This document shows positions 55,925 through 64,000 of a stretch of DNA of 64,000 nucleotides, piece after piece. This DNA comes from Hyphomicrobiales bacterium. GTDB lineage: Bacteria; Pseudomonadota; Alphaproteobacteria; Rhizobiales; Rhizobiaceae. Positions within the stretch are counted from its first letter, which is position 1. Every line of letters begins with the position of its first letter. The notes beneath the pieces were generated by a model. The model was given only the letters and a program-made list of their open reading frames with translations, made no database searches and was not told where the DNA came from. The position numbers and the translations under genes were made by a program. The stretch lies in contig UICE01000007.1 in the NCBI GenBank assembly GCA_900471815.1, positions 186,001 through 250,000 of the forward strand. Reading direction: 5' to 3'.

Positions 55925-57811
55925 ATGGCATCCACTACCGTGTCCGGCACTACCAGCCGGGGGATGACGCGGGAAGAAAAGAAGGTGATCTTCGCTTCTT
56001 CTCTCGGCACCGTTTTTGAATGGTACGACTTTTACCTTTACGGTTCATTGGCTGTCTTTATTGGCGCCGCCTTCTTCAGTGAATATCCGGAAGCAACGCG
56101 CAACATCTTTGCTTTGCTTGCATTTGCCGCGGGCTTTCTCGTTCGTCCGTTCGGCGCACTGGTGTTCGGACGCATCGGCGATCTCGTCGGCCGCAAATAT
56201 ACTTTCCTTGTCACAATCCTGATCATGGGTCTGTCGACATTTCTGGTCGGTATTCTGCCAGGTTCCGCGAGCTGGGGTATCGCAGCGCCGATCATTCTGA
56301 TCGCTTTGCGCATGCTTCAAGGTCTTGCGCTCGGCGGCGAATATGGTGGTGCGGCAACTTACGTTGCTGAACACGCGCCAAGCAACCGGCGCGGTTTCTA
56401 TACATCATGGATTCAGACGACAGCAACGCTCGGACTTTTCCTGTCACTTATCGTTATCCTCATCATCCAGAATTCGATGACGAAAGAAGCGTTCTCCGCA
56501 TGGGGATGGCGCATTCCTTTCATTCTGTCATTCGTTCTTTTGGGCGTTTCGGTCTGGATCCGCTTGTCGCTTAGCGAATCGCCAGCCTTCAAAAAGATGA
56601 AAGAAGAAGGCAAGGGATCAAAGGCACCGCTGTCTGAAGCATTTGGACAATGGAAGAATGCAAAGATTGCATTGCTGGCGCTTTTTGGTCTTACAGCCGG
56701 TCAGGCGGTTGTCTGGTATTCAGGTCAGTTCTACGCCCTGTTCTTCCTGCAGAACGTCCTGAAAGTTGACGGGCAGTCCGTCAATATCATGATTGCTATT
56801 GCGCTCTTGCTAGGCACTGGCTTTTTCGTTTTCTTCGGCTGGTTGTCGGATAAGATCGGACGTAAGCCAATCATCATGGCTGGTCTGGCACTTGCCATTC
56901 TTACCTACTTCCCTCTGTTCAAGGCCTTGACCTGGGCCGCCAATCCAGCACTGGCCTCATCTCAGCAGAATGTGCGTGCAACTGTAACTGCGGCACCTGG
57001 AGATTGTAACTTCCAGTTCAATCCGGTTGGTACAAGAAAGCCGCTCACATCCTGCGATATCGCAACTGACTTCCTGGCTAAAAACTCCATTCCTTATGAC
57101 ATCGCAGCAACGGCTCCGGCCGGATCTGCCGCAACAGTCAAAATTGGCCAGGAAACGGTTGAATCCTACGATGCAACCGCTGCGGGTGCTGAAGCTGCCG
57201 CGAAGGATGGTGCATTCAAAAAAGGCGTAAACCTTGCGCTTCAGGATGCTGGTTACCCGCTGGTTCGCGATCCAGCAAAGGTTGCAGACAGCAAGCTTGA
57301 TGCCTTGGTTGCAAGCAATCCGAAACTGGCATTGGATGCAGCTGCGATCCGTGCTGGCGAAAAGACGGTCGTGCCTGTGGCTCAAGCTATCAAAGACAAG
57401 CTGATCACAGCAGAAGAGGCGGCAGGTGCCACCGAAGTTACCGTTTATAGCGTGCCAAAAGCTGGTGCATTCAAGATGGTAGCCGACCCGGCAGCGGTCA
57501 ACTGGACAATGATTATCGGTATTCTGTTTATCCTGGTCCTTTATGTGACGATGGTTTATGGGCCGATTGCAGCAATATTGGTTGAAATGTTCCCAACCCG
57601 TATCCGCTATACCGGCATGTCCCTGCCCTATCATATCGGCAATGGATGGTTCGGCGGTCTGCTACCGGCGACGGTCTTCGCGATGAGCGCCGCCAAGGGC
57701 GATATCTATTACGGTCTGTGGTATCCGATTGTGATTGCCGCGATGACGCTGATCATCGGTCTGCTCTTCGTTCGCGATACAAAAGATACCGATCTGGATG
57801 AAGTAAAATAG
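55925..57811 (+). CDS. MHS-family MFS transporter with a large soluble insertion
   Basis: 628 aa where relatives usually have about 430-450. Helices 1-8 are normal (WYDFYLYGSLAVFIGAAFF; LALGGEYGGAATYVAEHAP; GWLSDKIGRKPIIMAGL). Between residues about 338 and 522 lies a polar Ala/Lys/Asp-rich insertion with a Cys pair (GDCNFQF and LTSCDIA, about 361 and 376), followed by the last helices. If the helices are numbered correctly the insertion faces the periplasm, where the cysteines could pair. MHS members import dicarboxylates, osmolytes or shikimate-like acids; substrate unknown. Confidence 0.88.
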   Translation: MASTTVSGTTSRGMTREEKKVIFASSLGTVFEWYDFYLYGSLAVFIGAAFFSEYPEATRNIFALLAFAAGFLVRPFGALVFGRIGDLVGRKYTFLVTILIMGLSTFLVGILPGSASWGIAAPIILIALRMLQGLALGGEYGGAATYVAEHAPSNRRGFYTSWIQTTATLGLFLSLIVILIIQNSMTKEAFSAWGWRIPFILSFVLLGVSVWIRLSLSESPAFKKMKEEGKGSKAPLSEAFGQWKNAKIALLALFGLTAGQAVVWYSGQFYALFFLQNVLKVDGQSVNIMIAIALLLGTGFFVFFGWLSDKIGRKPIIMAGLALAILTYFPLFKALTWAANPALASSQQNVRATVTAAPGDCNFQFNPVGTRKPLTSCDIATDFLAKNSIPYDIAATAPAGSAATVKIGQETVESYDATAAGAEAAAKDGAFKKGVNLALQDAGYPLVRDPAKVADSKLDALVASNPKLALDAAAIRAGEKTVVPVAQAIKDKLITAEEAAGATEVTVYSVPKAGAFKMVADPAAVNWTMIIGILFILVLYVTMVYGPIAAILVEMFPTRIRYTGMSLPYHIGNGWFGGLLPATVFAMSAAKGDIYYGLWYPIVIAAMTLIIGLLFVRDTKDTDLDEVK

Positions 57812-57826
57812 CATCCTCACAAATAC

Positions 57827-57861
57827 AAAAGCCCGGCGCGATCACTCGCGCCGGGCTTTTT
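57827..57861. terminator. Bidirectional terminator between the MHS transporter and leuB
   Basis: A stem of about 15 bp (AAAAGCCCGGCGCGA / TCGCGCCGGGCTTTT) with loop TCAC and U-tails on both strands, between convergent genes. Confidence 0.93.
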
Positions 57862-57878
57862 ATTTCAGCCGCTATATA

Positions 57879-58991
57879 TCAGGCGGCCAGCGCTTTGAAC
57901 TTCGCAAGAATGGCATCGCCCATTTCGACGGTTCCGACTTTGGTCATACCATCGGACATAATGTCAGCGGTGCGAATTCCGTCATCGAGGACACCTGCAA
58001 TAGCCGCTTCCAGCCGATCCGCTTCAGCCACCATATTGAACGAATAACGCAGGCACATGGCGAACGAGGCGATCATCGCAATTGGATTGGCCGCCCCAGT
58101 ACCAGCAATATCCGGTGCAGAGCCGTGTACGGGCTCATACAGAGCCTTACGGCTTCCTGTCTTGCCATCGGGCGCACCAAGCGAGGCTGAGGGCAGCATG
58201 CCCAGAGAACCCGTCAGCATTGCCGCAATATCGGAAAGCATGTCGCCGAACAGATTGTCTGTTACGATAACGTCAAACTGTTTCGGCCAACGTACGAGCT
58301 GCATGCCACCGGCGTCAGCGAGCATATGATCGAGTTTGACATCCGAATATTTTGCCTTGTGGGTTGCAGTAACAACCTCATTCCACAAGACGCCCGACTT
58401 CATGACGTTGCGCTTTTCCATTGAGGTGACTTTGTTGCCACGCGTCCGGGCGAGCTCGAAGGCAACTCCGGAAATCCGCTCGATCTCATATGTATCGTAA
58501 ACCTGAGTATCAATGCCGCGCTTCTGACCATTGCCAAGATCGCGAATTTCCTTCGGTTCCCCGAAATACACGCCACCAGTCAGCTCGCGCACAATGAGAA
58601 TATCCAGACCTTCGACGATTTCCTTTTTCAGGGAAGATGAATCGGCAAGTGCAGGATAGCAAATGGCTGGGCGCAGATTTGCAAACAGCTCCATATCCTT
58701 GCGCAGGCGCAGCAAACCGGCTTCCGGCCGAACATCGTAGGGAACGCTATCCCACTTTGGACCACCAACGGCACCGAACAGCACGGCATCCGATGCCAAT
58801 GCCTTTTCCATATCTGTCTCGGAAATGGCCTTTCCGTGGGAATCATAAGCGCAACCACCGACCAGACCTTCGTCCAGTTCAAAGTCGCTTTTCAACTCGG
58901 CATTCATATAGGCAATGATCTTGCGGACCTCGGCCATTGCCTCAGGACCGATACCATCGCCAGGAAGAAGGAAAAGCTTTTTCGATGCCAT
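57879..58991 (-). CDS. leuB: 3-isopropylmalate dehydrogenase
   Basis: 370-aa NAD-dependent decarboxylating dehydrogenase of leucine synthesis. Motifs: [10 protein letters not shown] at the N-terminus, substrate arginines in [25 protein letters not shown], and the NAD-binding [20 protein letters not shown]. It lies 177 bp downstream of leuD with a terminator between them, so the two are separately transcribed. Confidence 0.97.
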   Translation of the reverse strand: MASKKLFLLPGDGIGPEAMAEVRKIIAYMNAELKSDFELDEGLVGGCAYDSHGKAISETDMEKALASDAVLFGAVGGPKWDSVPYDVRPEAGLLRLRKDMELFANLRPAICYPALADSSSLKKEIVEGLDILIVRELTGGVYFGEPKEIRDLGNGQKRGIDTQVYDTYEIERISGVAFELARTRGNKVTSMEKRNVMKSGVLWNEVVTATHKAKYSDVKLDHMLADAGGMQLVRWPKQFDVIVTDNLFGDMLSDIAAMLTGSLGMLPSASLGAPDGKTGSRKALYEPVHGSAPDIAGTGAANPIAMIASFAMCLRYSFNMVAEADRLEAAIAGVLDDGIRTADIMSDGMTKVGTVEMGDAILAKFKALAA

Positions 58992-59123
58992 GCTGGAAAC
59001 CTCGTTATGTGATTGGCTCTCGTGGGAATGGCGCGTACTTAGCGCAACTTGAGCAAAGAAGAAAAGCGTTTTGGGAAATTATCTTAAATCCCCTCACCGA
59101 TATGCGCGCCTGTCGGGCACGAA

Positions 59124-59147
59124 AAAGCCCGGCAAAAACCGGGCTTT
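59124..59147 (-). terminator. Terminator after leuD
   Basis: Stem AAAGCCCGG / CCGGGCTTT with a 6-base loop. On the minus strand it ends in a U-run and lies 22 bp after the leuD stop. Confidence 0.85.
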
Positions 59148-59168
59148 GGTAATACTGACCTAAAATGG

Positions 59169-59774
59169 TCAGGCCCAAGGACGCGCTTGCGCATTGGACG
59201 CTTCGAAACTGTCGATCTTCGATGCCTTTTCCATCGTCAAACCAATGTCATCCAAACCGTTCAGCATGCAGTAGCGGCGGAATTCGTCAATCTCAAAGCT
59301 GATTGTTCCACCGTCCGGCCCCTTGATGGTCAAGGCCTCAAGATCGATTGATACCGTGGCGTTGGAACCGCGCTGCGCATCGTCCATGAGCTTATCAAGA
59401 TTTTCCTGGCTGACCCGGATCGGCAAGATACCGTTCTTGAAGCAGTTATTGTAGAAAATATCAGCAAAGCTCGTTGAGATGACACAACGAATACCAAAAT
59501 CCAGCAAAGCCCACGGTGCATGTTCGCGGCTTGAGCCGCAACCGAAATTGTCACCAGCGACGAGAATCTGTGCCTTGCGATAAGCTGGCTTGTTGAGAAC
59601 GAAATCAGGATTCTCGCTGCCATCTTCGTTGTAACGCATTTCAGCGAACAACCCCGTACCCAAGCCAGTGCGCTTGATCGTTTTAAGGTAGTCCTTGGGA
59701 ATGATCATGTCTGTATCGACATTGATGATGGGCAGTGGGGCGGCAACGCCCGTGAGCTGGGTGAATTTATCCAT
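59169..59774 (-). CDS. leuD: 3-isopropylmalate dehydratase small subunit
   Basis: 201-aa swivel-domain subunit. Hallmarks are [33 protein letters not shown] and [16 protein letters not shown] longer frame exists upstream; the ATG giving MDKFTQLTG is the family start. The large subunit leuC is not in the window. Confidence 0.97.
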   Translation of the reverse strand: MDKFTQLTGVAAPLPIINVDTDMIIPKDYLKTIKRTGLGTGLFAEMRYNEDGSENPDFVLNKPAYRKAQILVAGDNFGCGSSREHAPWALLDFGIRCVISTSFADIFYNNCFKNGILPIRVSQENLDKLMDDAQRGSNATVSIDLEALTIKGPDGGTISFEIDEFRRYCMLNGLDDIGLTMEKASKIDSFEASNAQARPWA

Positions 59775-59924
59775 AATAGCTGCCTGTACGGTCCATGCGT
59801 AGGTGAGATTTATCCTTGGCTTTACACCAGCTCGGCCATGAATCAAAGCTTTTCGCCTGTGGCACTTTATGCTTGGCAAATCTCAGCCCTTGCCTTGCTT
59901 CTGTCTTCGGGGCAAAAAGTTGTC

Positions 59925-60809
59925 ATGAGCAAGCTTTTCCGTCCGCGTCGATCTGTACTTTATGTTCCGGCCTCCAATCCGAAAGCCTTGGCTAAAGTGG
60001 CGTCGCTCAATGCCGATGCGATTATTTTCGATCTCGAGGATGCGGTCGCTCCGGAAGCCAAGGAAGATGCCCGCGAAGCTCTGCGCGCTTATTTTGCAGC
60101 CAATCCTGCAGGCAAGGCTGAGCGCATCATCCGTATCAATCATCTCACCAGCGAATGGGGCGGCGAAGACCTTCTGGCCGCACGCGCCTGTAAGCCCAAT
60201 GCGATCCTTCTACCAAAGGTAGAGAATCTGCAGGATGTGACCGGAGTGGCGGAAGTCTTGGAAGAAACCGACGCATCAGAAAACGTGCGTTTGTGGGCGA
60301 TGATCGAAACGGCACGCGGCATCATCAATGCCGACGAGATTGCCGAGCTTGGCCTGCGATCAACCTCAAGACTGGATTGTTTTGTCGTAGGCACGAATGA
60401 CATTGCCAAAGAAACCGGAACTGTTCTGGAAAAAGGCCGGCATTTTTTCACACCGTGGCTCATGCAGATTCTGCTATGCGCCAAAGCCGGTCATCTTGAT
60501 ATTATTGATGGCGTCTACAACGACTTTAACGATATGTCCGGCTTTGAAAGTGAATGCGGCGAGTCTTTCAAAATGGGGTTTGATGGGAAAAGCCTTGTCC
60601 ATCCATCGCAAATTGAACCGGCAAACAAAGCGTTTACCCCCGGTTCCGAGGCAGTGACTGATGCCCGCTCTATTGTCCAAGCCTTCGACCTTGCCGAAAA
60701 TGCAGGCAAGGGCGCAATTTCGTTGAATGGCCGGATGGTGGAGCGGATGCATCTTGAAACCGCCCAAAAATTGCTGGCAAGGATTGAAACAATCAATCAT
60801 TCAAATTAG
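59925..60809 (+). CDS. HpcH/HpaI aldolase, CitE-like (malyl-CoA lyase/thioesterase family)
   Basis: 294-aa TIM-barrel enzyme starting MSKLFRPRRSVLYVPASN. DLEDAVAP holds the acidic metal ligand (Glu/Asp), MIETARGI contains the second metal-binding glutamate, and the segment GKSLVHPSQIE is typical of CitE/malyl-CoA lyases. It could cleave malyl-CoA or citramalyl-CoA or hydrolyse malyl-CoA; no citrate lyase alpha or gamma subunits are nearby. Frame continues upstream without a motif, so the ATG at 59925 is chosen. Confidence 0.88.
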   Translation: MSKLFRPRRSVLYVPASNPKALAKVASLNADAIIFDLEDAVAPEAKEDAREALRAYFAANPAGKAERIIRINHLTSEWGGEDLLAARACKPNAILLPKVENLQDVTGVAEVLEETDASENVRLWAMIETARGIINADEIAELGLRSTSRLDCFVVGTNDIAKETGTVLEKGRHFFTPWLMQILLCAKAGHLDIIDGVYNDFNDMSGFESECGESFKMGFDGKSLVHPSQIEPANKAFTPGSEAVTDARSIVQAFDLAENAGKGAISLNGRMVERMHLETAQKLLARIETINHSN

Positions 60810-60844
60810 TGCAAATCTGACAAGCACGAGAATGGGAATTCACT

Positions 60845-61054
60845 ATGAAGCTCTACAGATTTTTGACTGGTCCCGATGATGCGAGCTTTTGCCATAAAGT
60901 AACAGCCGCTCTTAACAAGGGCTGGCATATTTATGGCTCACCGACATATGCGTTCAATTCTGTAACCGGCATCATGCAATGCGGGCAGGCTGTGGTCAAA
61001 GATGTCGATGGCGTCGACTATATACCCGGCACAACAAAGCTCAGCGATCACTAG
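60845..61054 (+). CDS. DUF1737 small protein
   Basis: 69-aa protein of the DUF1737 type: LYRFLTGPDDASFCHKVTAALNKGWHIYGSPTYAF. It lies 35 bp after the CitE-like gene, probably cotranscribed, and its stop overlaps the convergent YunG-like stop by four bases. Function unknown. Confidence 0.82.
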   Translation: MKLYRFLTGPDDASFCHKVTAALNKGWHIYGSPTYAFNSVTGIMQCGQAVVKDVDGVDYIPGTTKLSDH

Positions 61055-61392
61055 ACACCCAACCGACGCTTGAGCGCCTGATATTGCGGTTCTGACGTAT
61101 CAGCCATGGCTTCATCGCGCGTGGCTGGTCTGTCCTCAAACGGAATGGGCCGGTCAAACTGGCTAATGGTCATATCCCAGCGAACGCCATCGATCAGATT
61201 GTAAAAGTGAGTGCCGCCATAGGTCTTCGTCTTGAGGATCGAGCCGCCAAATATGTCCTGCACAATAAGCGATGTTACGCTGCACTGGCCTTTTGCGGGG
61301 TTTTCAGCCGACCAGGAGGCTGAGCTTTCCCTGCTCCATGCGGATTTGAGGCTCTCATATAGCCCGTATGGCGTTGAGTAATCGGCGGTCAA
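61051..61392 (-). CDS. YunG-like conserved hypothetical protein
   Basis: 113 aa with AENPAKGQCSVTSLIVQDIFGG and THFYNLIDGVRWDMT, as in YunG-family proteins (a Cys/His arrangement suggesting a papain-like fold, function unproven). The start is TTG, preceded by AGGGGA at a 5-base spacing. It follows the zincin-like gene after 18 bp. Confidence 0.75.
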   Translation of the reverse strand: MTADYSTPYGLYESLKSAWSRESSASWSAENPAKGQCSVTSLIVQDIFGGSILKTKTYGGTHFYNLIDGVRWDMTISQFDRPIPFEDRPATRDEAMADTSEPQYQALKRRLGV

Positions 61393-61410
61393 GGCAATCC
61401 CCTGTGATAG

Positions 61411-61833
61411 CTATTCGACGCTAGCCTCTATACGTTCCATCTCCTCATCGGACAATCCGAAATGATGCCCGATTTCGTGGATAAGGACATGCGTGACAAT
61501 ATCGCCAAGCGCCTCTTCATATTCCGCCCAATAATCAAGAATGGCCCGTCGATAAAGCGTTATGCGATTGACCTGGTCGCCTGTCTGCAATGAAAAACGT
61601 TCACCGATACCATTGCCCTCAAAAAGGCCCATGAGATCGAAAGGCGATTCCAGCCCCATATCTTCAATAATCTGATCATCGGGAAAGTCAGAAACCTGCA
61701 TGGTGATTTCACCGCACAGACTGCGGAAATTTTCCGGCAGATGGGCATAGGCATCAATTGCCAGTGATTCAATTTCAGCGATTGAAGGCGAAAGGCGGTT
61801 CGCCCAGTCAGCCGTTTGGTTACTTCTGGCCAT
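61411..61833 (-). CDS. Metallopeptidase family protein (minimal zincin, HExxH)
   Basis: 140-aa protein with HVLIHEIGHHFGLSDEEM near the C-terminus, the HExxHxxG zinc motif of the small zincin-like family (often annotated as acetylglutamate-kinase-associated or DUF1025 type). AGGAATTG precedes the ATG. It is the upstream partner of the YunG-like gene. Confidence 0.85.
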   Translation of the reverse strand: MARSNQTADWANRLSPSIAEIESLAIDAYAHLPENFRSLCGEITMQVSDFPDDQIIEDMGLESPFDLMGLFEGNGIGERFSLQTGDQVNRITLYRRAILDYWAEYEEALGDIVTHVLIHEIGHHFGLSDEEMERIEASVE

Positions 61834-61896
61834 CACAATTCCTGATAAGGTGTTTATGGCCCTATATAGTGCGTCAGCAGCATGGATGCGAGGGCA

Positions 61897-62091
61897 TCAA
61901 TCCTCAAGCGCACGCGCCTCGGAGGGAAGCATGATGGGAATACCGTCTCGCACGGGATAGGCTAACCGCGCTTTTTTGGAAATCAATTCAGATTTTTTCT
62001 TGTCATAGGTGAGTGGTCCTTTTGTCAAAGGACAAACCAGAAGCTCCAGCAACTTGCGATCAAGGGGTGTTTCACGATCAGCTTCTGTCAT
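61897..62091 (-). CDS. Trm112/UPF0434 family protein
   Basis: 64-aa protein with [47 protein letters not shown], the standard bacterial Trm112-like fold. Eukaryotic Trm112 activates methyltransferases; the bacterial role is unproven. It is last in a minus-strand run after the thioredoxin-TPR and LON-domain genes. Confidence 0.9.
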   Translation of the reverse strand: MTEADRETPLDRKLLELLVCPLTKGPLTYDKKKSELISKKARLAYPVRDGIPIMLPSEARALED

Positions 62092-62100
62092 AGCGGCGTC

Positions 62101-62763
62101 CTATTGGAGGCTTGATTCATAATCGTCCTGATCCTTCGCAAGAGCTATCTCGGTAATCGCGATCAAGGTTTCGGCTCTTGTTTTCAGATCTGTCGCTTCC
62201 AGCAAAGCCTGTTTTTCCGCTGCGCCGAAGGGAGACATCATGGCAAGTGCATTGACCAGTGTTTCATTGCCAGCCCGAGAAATACCTTCCCAATCAGCCT
62301 CCAGGCTATTCGCGTCCAGATAGGCGCGGAAAACACGCAGCAATGCAGCCCTGTCCACCTCCCTGTCGTCCGCCTCGTCGAGATCCGCACGCAAGGGCGC
62401 AATCTTGCACTGACGGAAGGGCGTGCGTGTTGAGAGCTCTTTCACAACTCGGAACCGGCAAATACCTTGGAGCGTAACCAAGATCCGGCCATCACCGGTT
62501 TCTGCAAACGAAGTTATTCTTCCAAGACATCCCACTTCGCTCAGCTCAAGACCTTCCTCATCTTCTTGGTCAAGGCGAGGTTGAATCATGCCGATGATAC
62601 GCTTGGAGGCGAGCGCGGCATCTATCATCGCAAGGTAGCGTAGCTCGAAAATATTGAGCGGCAATTGCCCACCTGGCAGCAGCAACGCTCCCGAAAGAGG
62701 AAAAATCGGAACGCTTTCAGGAATATCGTCCAAAGTACGATAGCGTACATTTCCAGCTTGCAT
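62101..62763 (-). CDS. LON N-terminal substrate-binding domain protein
   Basis: 220-aa stand-alone LON N-domain: IPIFPLSG-type opening (VPIFPLSGALLLPGGQLPLNIFELRY), then the beta-barrel with GRITSFAETGDGRILVTLQG. It lacks the ATPase and protease domains. Such proteins are conserved next to thioredoxin-like genes in rhizobia; function unclear. Nine bp separate it from the Trm112-like gene. Confidence 0.92.
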   Translation of the reverse strand: MQAGNVRYRTLDDIPESVPIFPLSGALLLPGGQLPLNIFELRYLAMIDAALASKRIIGMIQPRLDQEDEEGLELSEVGCLGRITSFAETGDGRILVTLQGICRFRVVKELSTRTPFRQCKIAPLRADLDEADDREVDRAALLRVFRAYLDANSLEADWEGISRAGNETLVNALAMMSPFGAAEKQALLEATDLKTRAETLIAITEIALAKDQDDYESSLQ

Positions 62764-62814
62764 AACTAGCTCCGGGCCAAGCCCTTTAATCTGCTTTTCT
62801 GTATACTATACTTG

Positions 62815-63786
62815 TCAGGAAAACAGCAGGGAGGAAAGTTTGCGACGTGCACTCATGGAAGCAGGATCGCCCGCTCCCCACGCATCAAAAAACTGCAAGA
62901 GTTGCTTTCGCGCGCCGTCCTCGTTCCAATTACGATCTGCCTTCATGATGGCGAGAAGATGGTCAGCCGCCTCATCACGTTGATCCTTGGCGTTGAGTAT
63001 CATGGCCAGATCATATCGTGCCTGATGGTCAGCCGGATTGGCCTCAAGGCGAGCTTCCAAGGCCGTTGGATCTCCGAGTTCAGCCACTTGCAGGGCCAGT
63101 GCAATTTTGGCTTGAGCGGCCCTGACTCCCGCATCCTCTTTCCCGGCTGGCGGCACCATGTCCAGCGTCGCCTGTGCCGTCGGGATATCCCCAAGCTCGA
63201 TCAGGCAATTTGCAAGACCTGCAAGTGCCGCCAGATGATCGGGAACCTCGGCAAGCACAGCAGAATAAATCTGGCCGGCCTGTTCAAAATCAGCAGCCTC
63301 GACCATTTGAGCCGCAGCAGCAAGCGCATCCTTTATCGCTTCGTCACGTCCACCATTTGGTGAGGAAATCTTATCGATGAATTCCTTCACCTTGGATTCG
63401 GGCAAGGCGCCCATAAATCCATCTACGGGTTTGCCATCAGAAAACGCGATCACCGCAGGTATTGATTGAATACCCAGCTGCCCGGCAATCGCCGGATGAT
63501 CGTCAATGTTCATTTTGACAAGTTTGACGCGACCGCCAGCCGCCTGAACCGCCTTTTCCAGAATTGGAGTGAGCTGCTTGCAGGGCCCGCACCACGGAGC
63601 CCAGAAATCAACAAGGACGGGCTGTTTTTTTGATTCAGCAATAACATCGGCCGAAAATGCAGCGGTTGTCGTATCCTTTATGACATCGCCTGCCGGTGCA
63701 GAGGCTTCATTGGAACCGAAAGTCAGCGTCGTTGCTGCTGACTCGCTGCCATATCCACCGCTGAACGGATTATCTATATTGCTCAT
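62815..63786 (-). CDS. Thioredoxin-TPR protein (CnoX/YbbN type)
   Basis: 323-aa fusion of an N-terminal thioredoxin domain, active site WAPWCGPCK (about residue 62), with a C-terminal TPR-like helical region from about residue 155. The C-x-x-C is intact, unlike E. coli CnoX, so it may be redox active. CnoX chaperones protect proteins from oxidation and deliver to GroEL. Start MSNIDNPFSGG is chosen over an ATG 16 codons upstream. Confidence 0.92.
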   Translation of the reverse strand: MSNIDNPFSGGYGSESAATTLTFGSNEASAPAGDVIKDTTTAAFSADVIAESKKQPVLVDFWAPWCGPCKQLTPILEKAVQAAGGRVKLVKMNIDDHPAIAGQLGIQSIPAVIAFSDGKPVDGFMGALPESKVKEFIDKISSPNGGRDEAIKDALAAAAQMVEAADFEQAGQIYSAVLAEVPDHLAALAGLANCLIELGDIPTAQATLDMVPPAGKEDAGVRAAQAKIALALQVAELGDPTALEARLEANPADHQARYDLAMILNAKDQRDEAADHLLAIMKADRNWNEDGARKQLLQFFDAWGAGDPASMSARRKLSSLLFS

Positions 63787-63857
63787 AAAATTCTCCGTCA
63801 CCTTTGGATGAATTAACTGCCGACATGCCGGCATGTCTAGAACACTCAGTTCGGGTT

Positions 63858-64000
63858 TTATGCTTCAATTTTCAAGATCAAAGGCGAGTGCCCGGTCTCT
63901 TTGAGAAATCTTAAAAGATCGTCCGGGCGTATCGACGTCGTCGCTTCATTGGTCAACGGGTGCGCATTGATCATTTCATGGTGGAACAGGCTTTCGTCAA
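63858..64000 (-). CDS. YbaK/PrdX-type aminoacyl-tRNA deacylase (partial, C-terminal 46 aa)
   Basis: The frame entering from the right edge encodes LFHHEMINAHPLTNEATTSI then RPDDLLRFLKETGHSPLILKIEA and a TAA stop. This is the C-terminus of PrdX/YbaK-type proteins that hydrolyse mischarged Ala- or Cys-tRNA(Pro). Only the tail is present, so the exact subfamily is uncertain. Confidence 0.82.
   Translation of the reverse strand, partial: DESLFHHEMINAHPLTNEATTSIRPDDLLRFLKETGHSPLILKIEA

Overview
The window is a piece of an alphaproteobacterial (Hyphomicrobiales) chromosome. Protein lengths and motifs match Brucellaceae most closely: a 177-residue Omp19-type lipoprotein, a Brucella-like malate dehydrogenase/succinyl-CoA synthetase/2-oxoglutarate dehydrogenase operon, an IalB-family protein, and a YciB, DapF and RlmN set close to the Brucella proteins. 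I read it as Brucella/Ochrobactrum/Pseudochrobactrum-like and cannot name the species. Identities to Brucella proteins are from memory, not from a search. No rRNA, tRNA, CRISPR array, transposase, integrase or phage gene was recognised.

Layout. 1-7.5 kb: TCA-cycle operon on the minus strand, mdh-sucC-sucD-sucA-sucB (sucB cut by the window edge), with RNA hairpins between cistrons. 7.8-16.2 kb: zapE, omp19, a siderophore-interacting flavoreductase, a CurA-like oxidoreductase, then dapF-mtaB-ftsY-yciB as a tightly packed plus-strand run. 16.2-19.1 kb: cytochrome c maturation operon ccmA-B-C-D-G (minus). 19.3-23.8 kb: acnA, with a hairpin covering its ribosome binding site, then DUF1223 and DUF2794 proteins.

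23.8-38.1 kb is an accessory-looking block that I interpret as a metallophore locus. A minus-strand biosynthetic operon encodes SbnB-like, SbnH/Y4yA-like and SbnA-like enzymes (2,3-diaminopropionate chemistry plus a decarboxylase) and a MATE exporter. Next to it is a five-gene Opp/Nik-type ABC importer, one ATPase of which carries a frameshift. Divergent from that is a four-gene FecBCDE-type ABC importer. No NIS synthetase, NRPS, TonB receptor or regulator lies in the block. The product would therefore have to be a small aminocarboxylate-type chelator, or else be completed by genes elsewhere. This is the most interesting part of the window.

38.1-48.8 kb: a GNAT acetyltransferase, a Bax-inhibitor-1 family protein, a YbbA/YbbP-like ABC system next to a TesA-type esterase, ThpR, a low-molecular-weight phosphatase, a DUF1232 protein, an IalB-family protein, rlmN, a small membrane protein and a LysE-type exporter. 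48.8-55.3 kb: argG, an M3 oligopeptidase, a chloroperoxidase-like hydrolase with a possible Tat-export form, the ohr/ohrR peroxide module with a near-textbook operator, and asd. 55.9-64 kb: an MHS-type transporter with an unusual soluble insertion, leuB, leuD, a CitE-like lyase, small conserved proteins (DUF1737, YunG-like, zincin-like protease, Trm112-like), a LON-domain protein, a thioredoxin-TPR protein, and the 3' end of a YbaK/PrdX-type deacylase.
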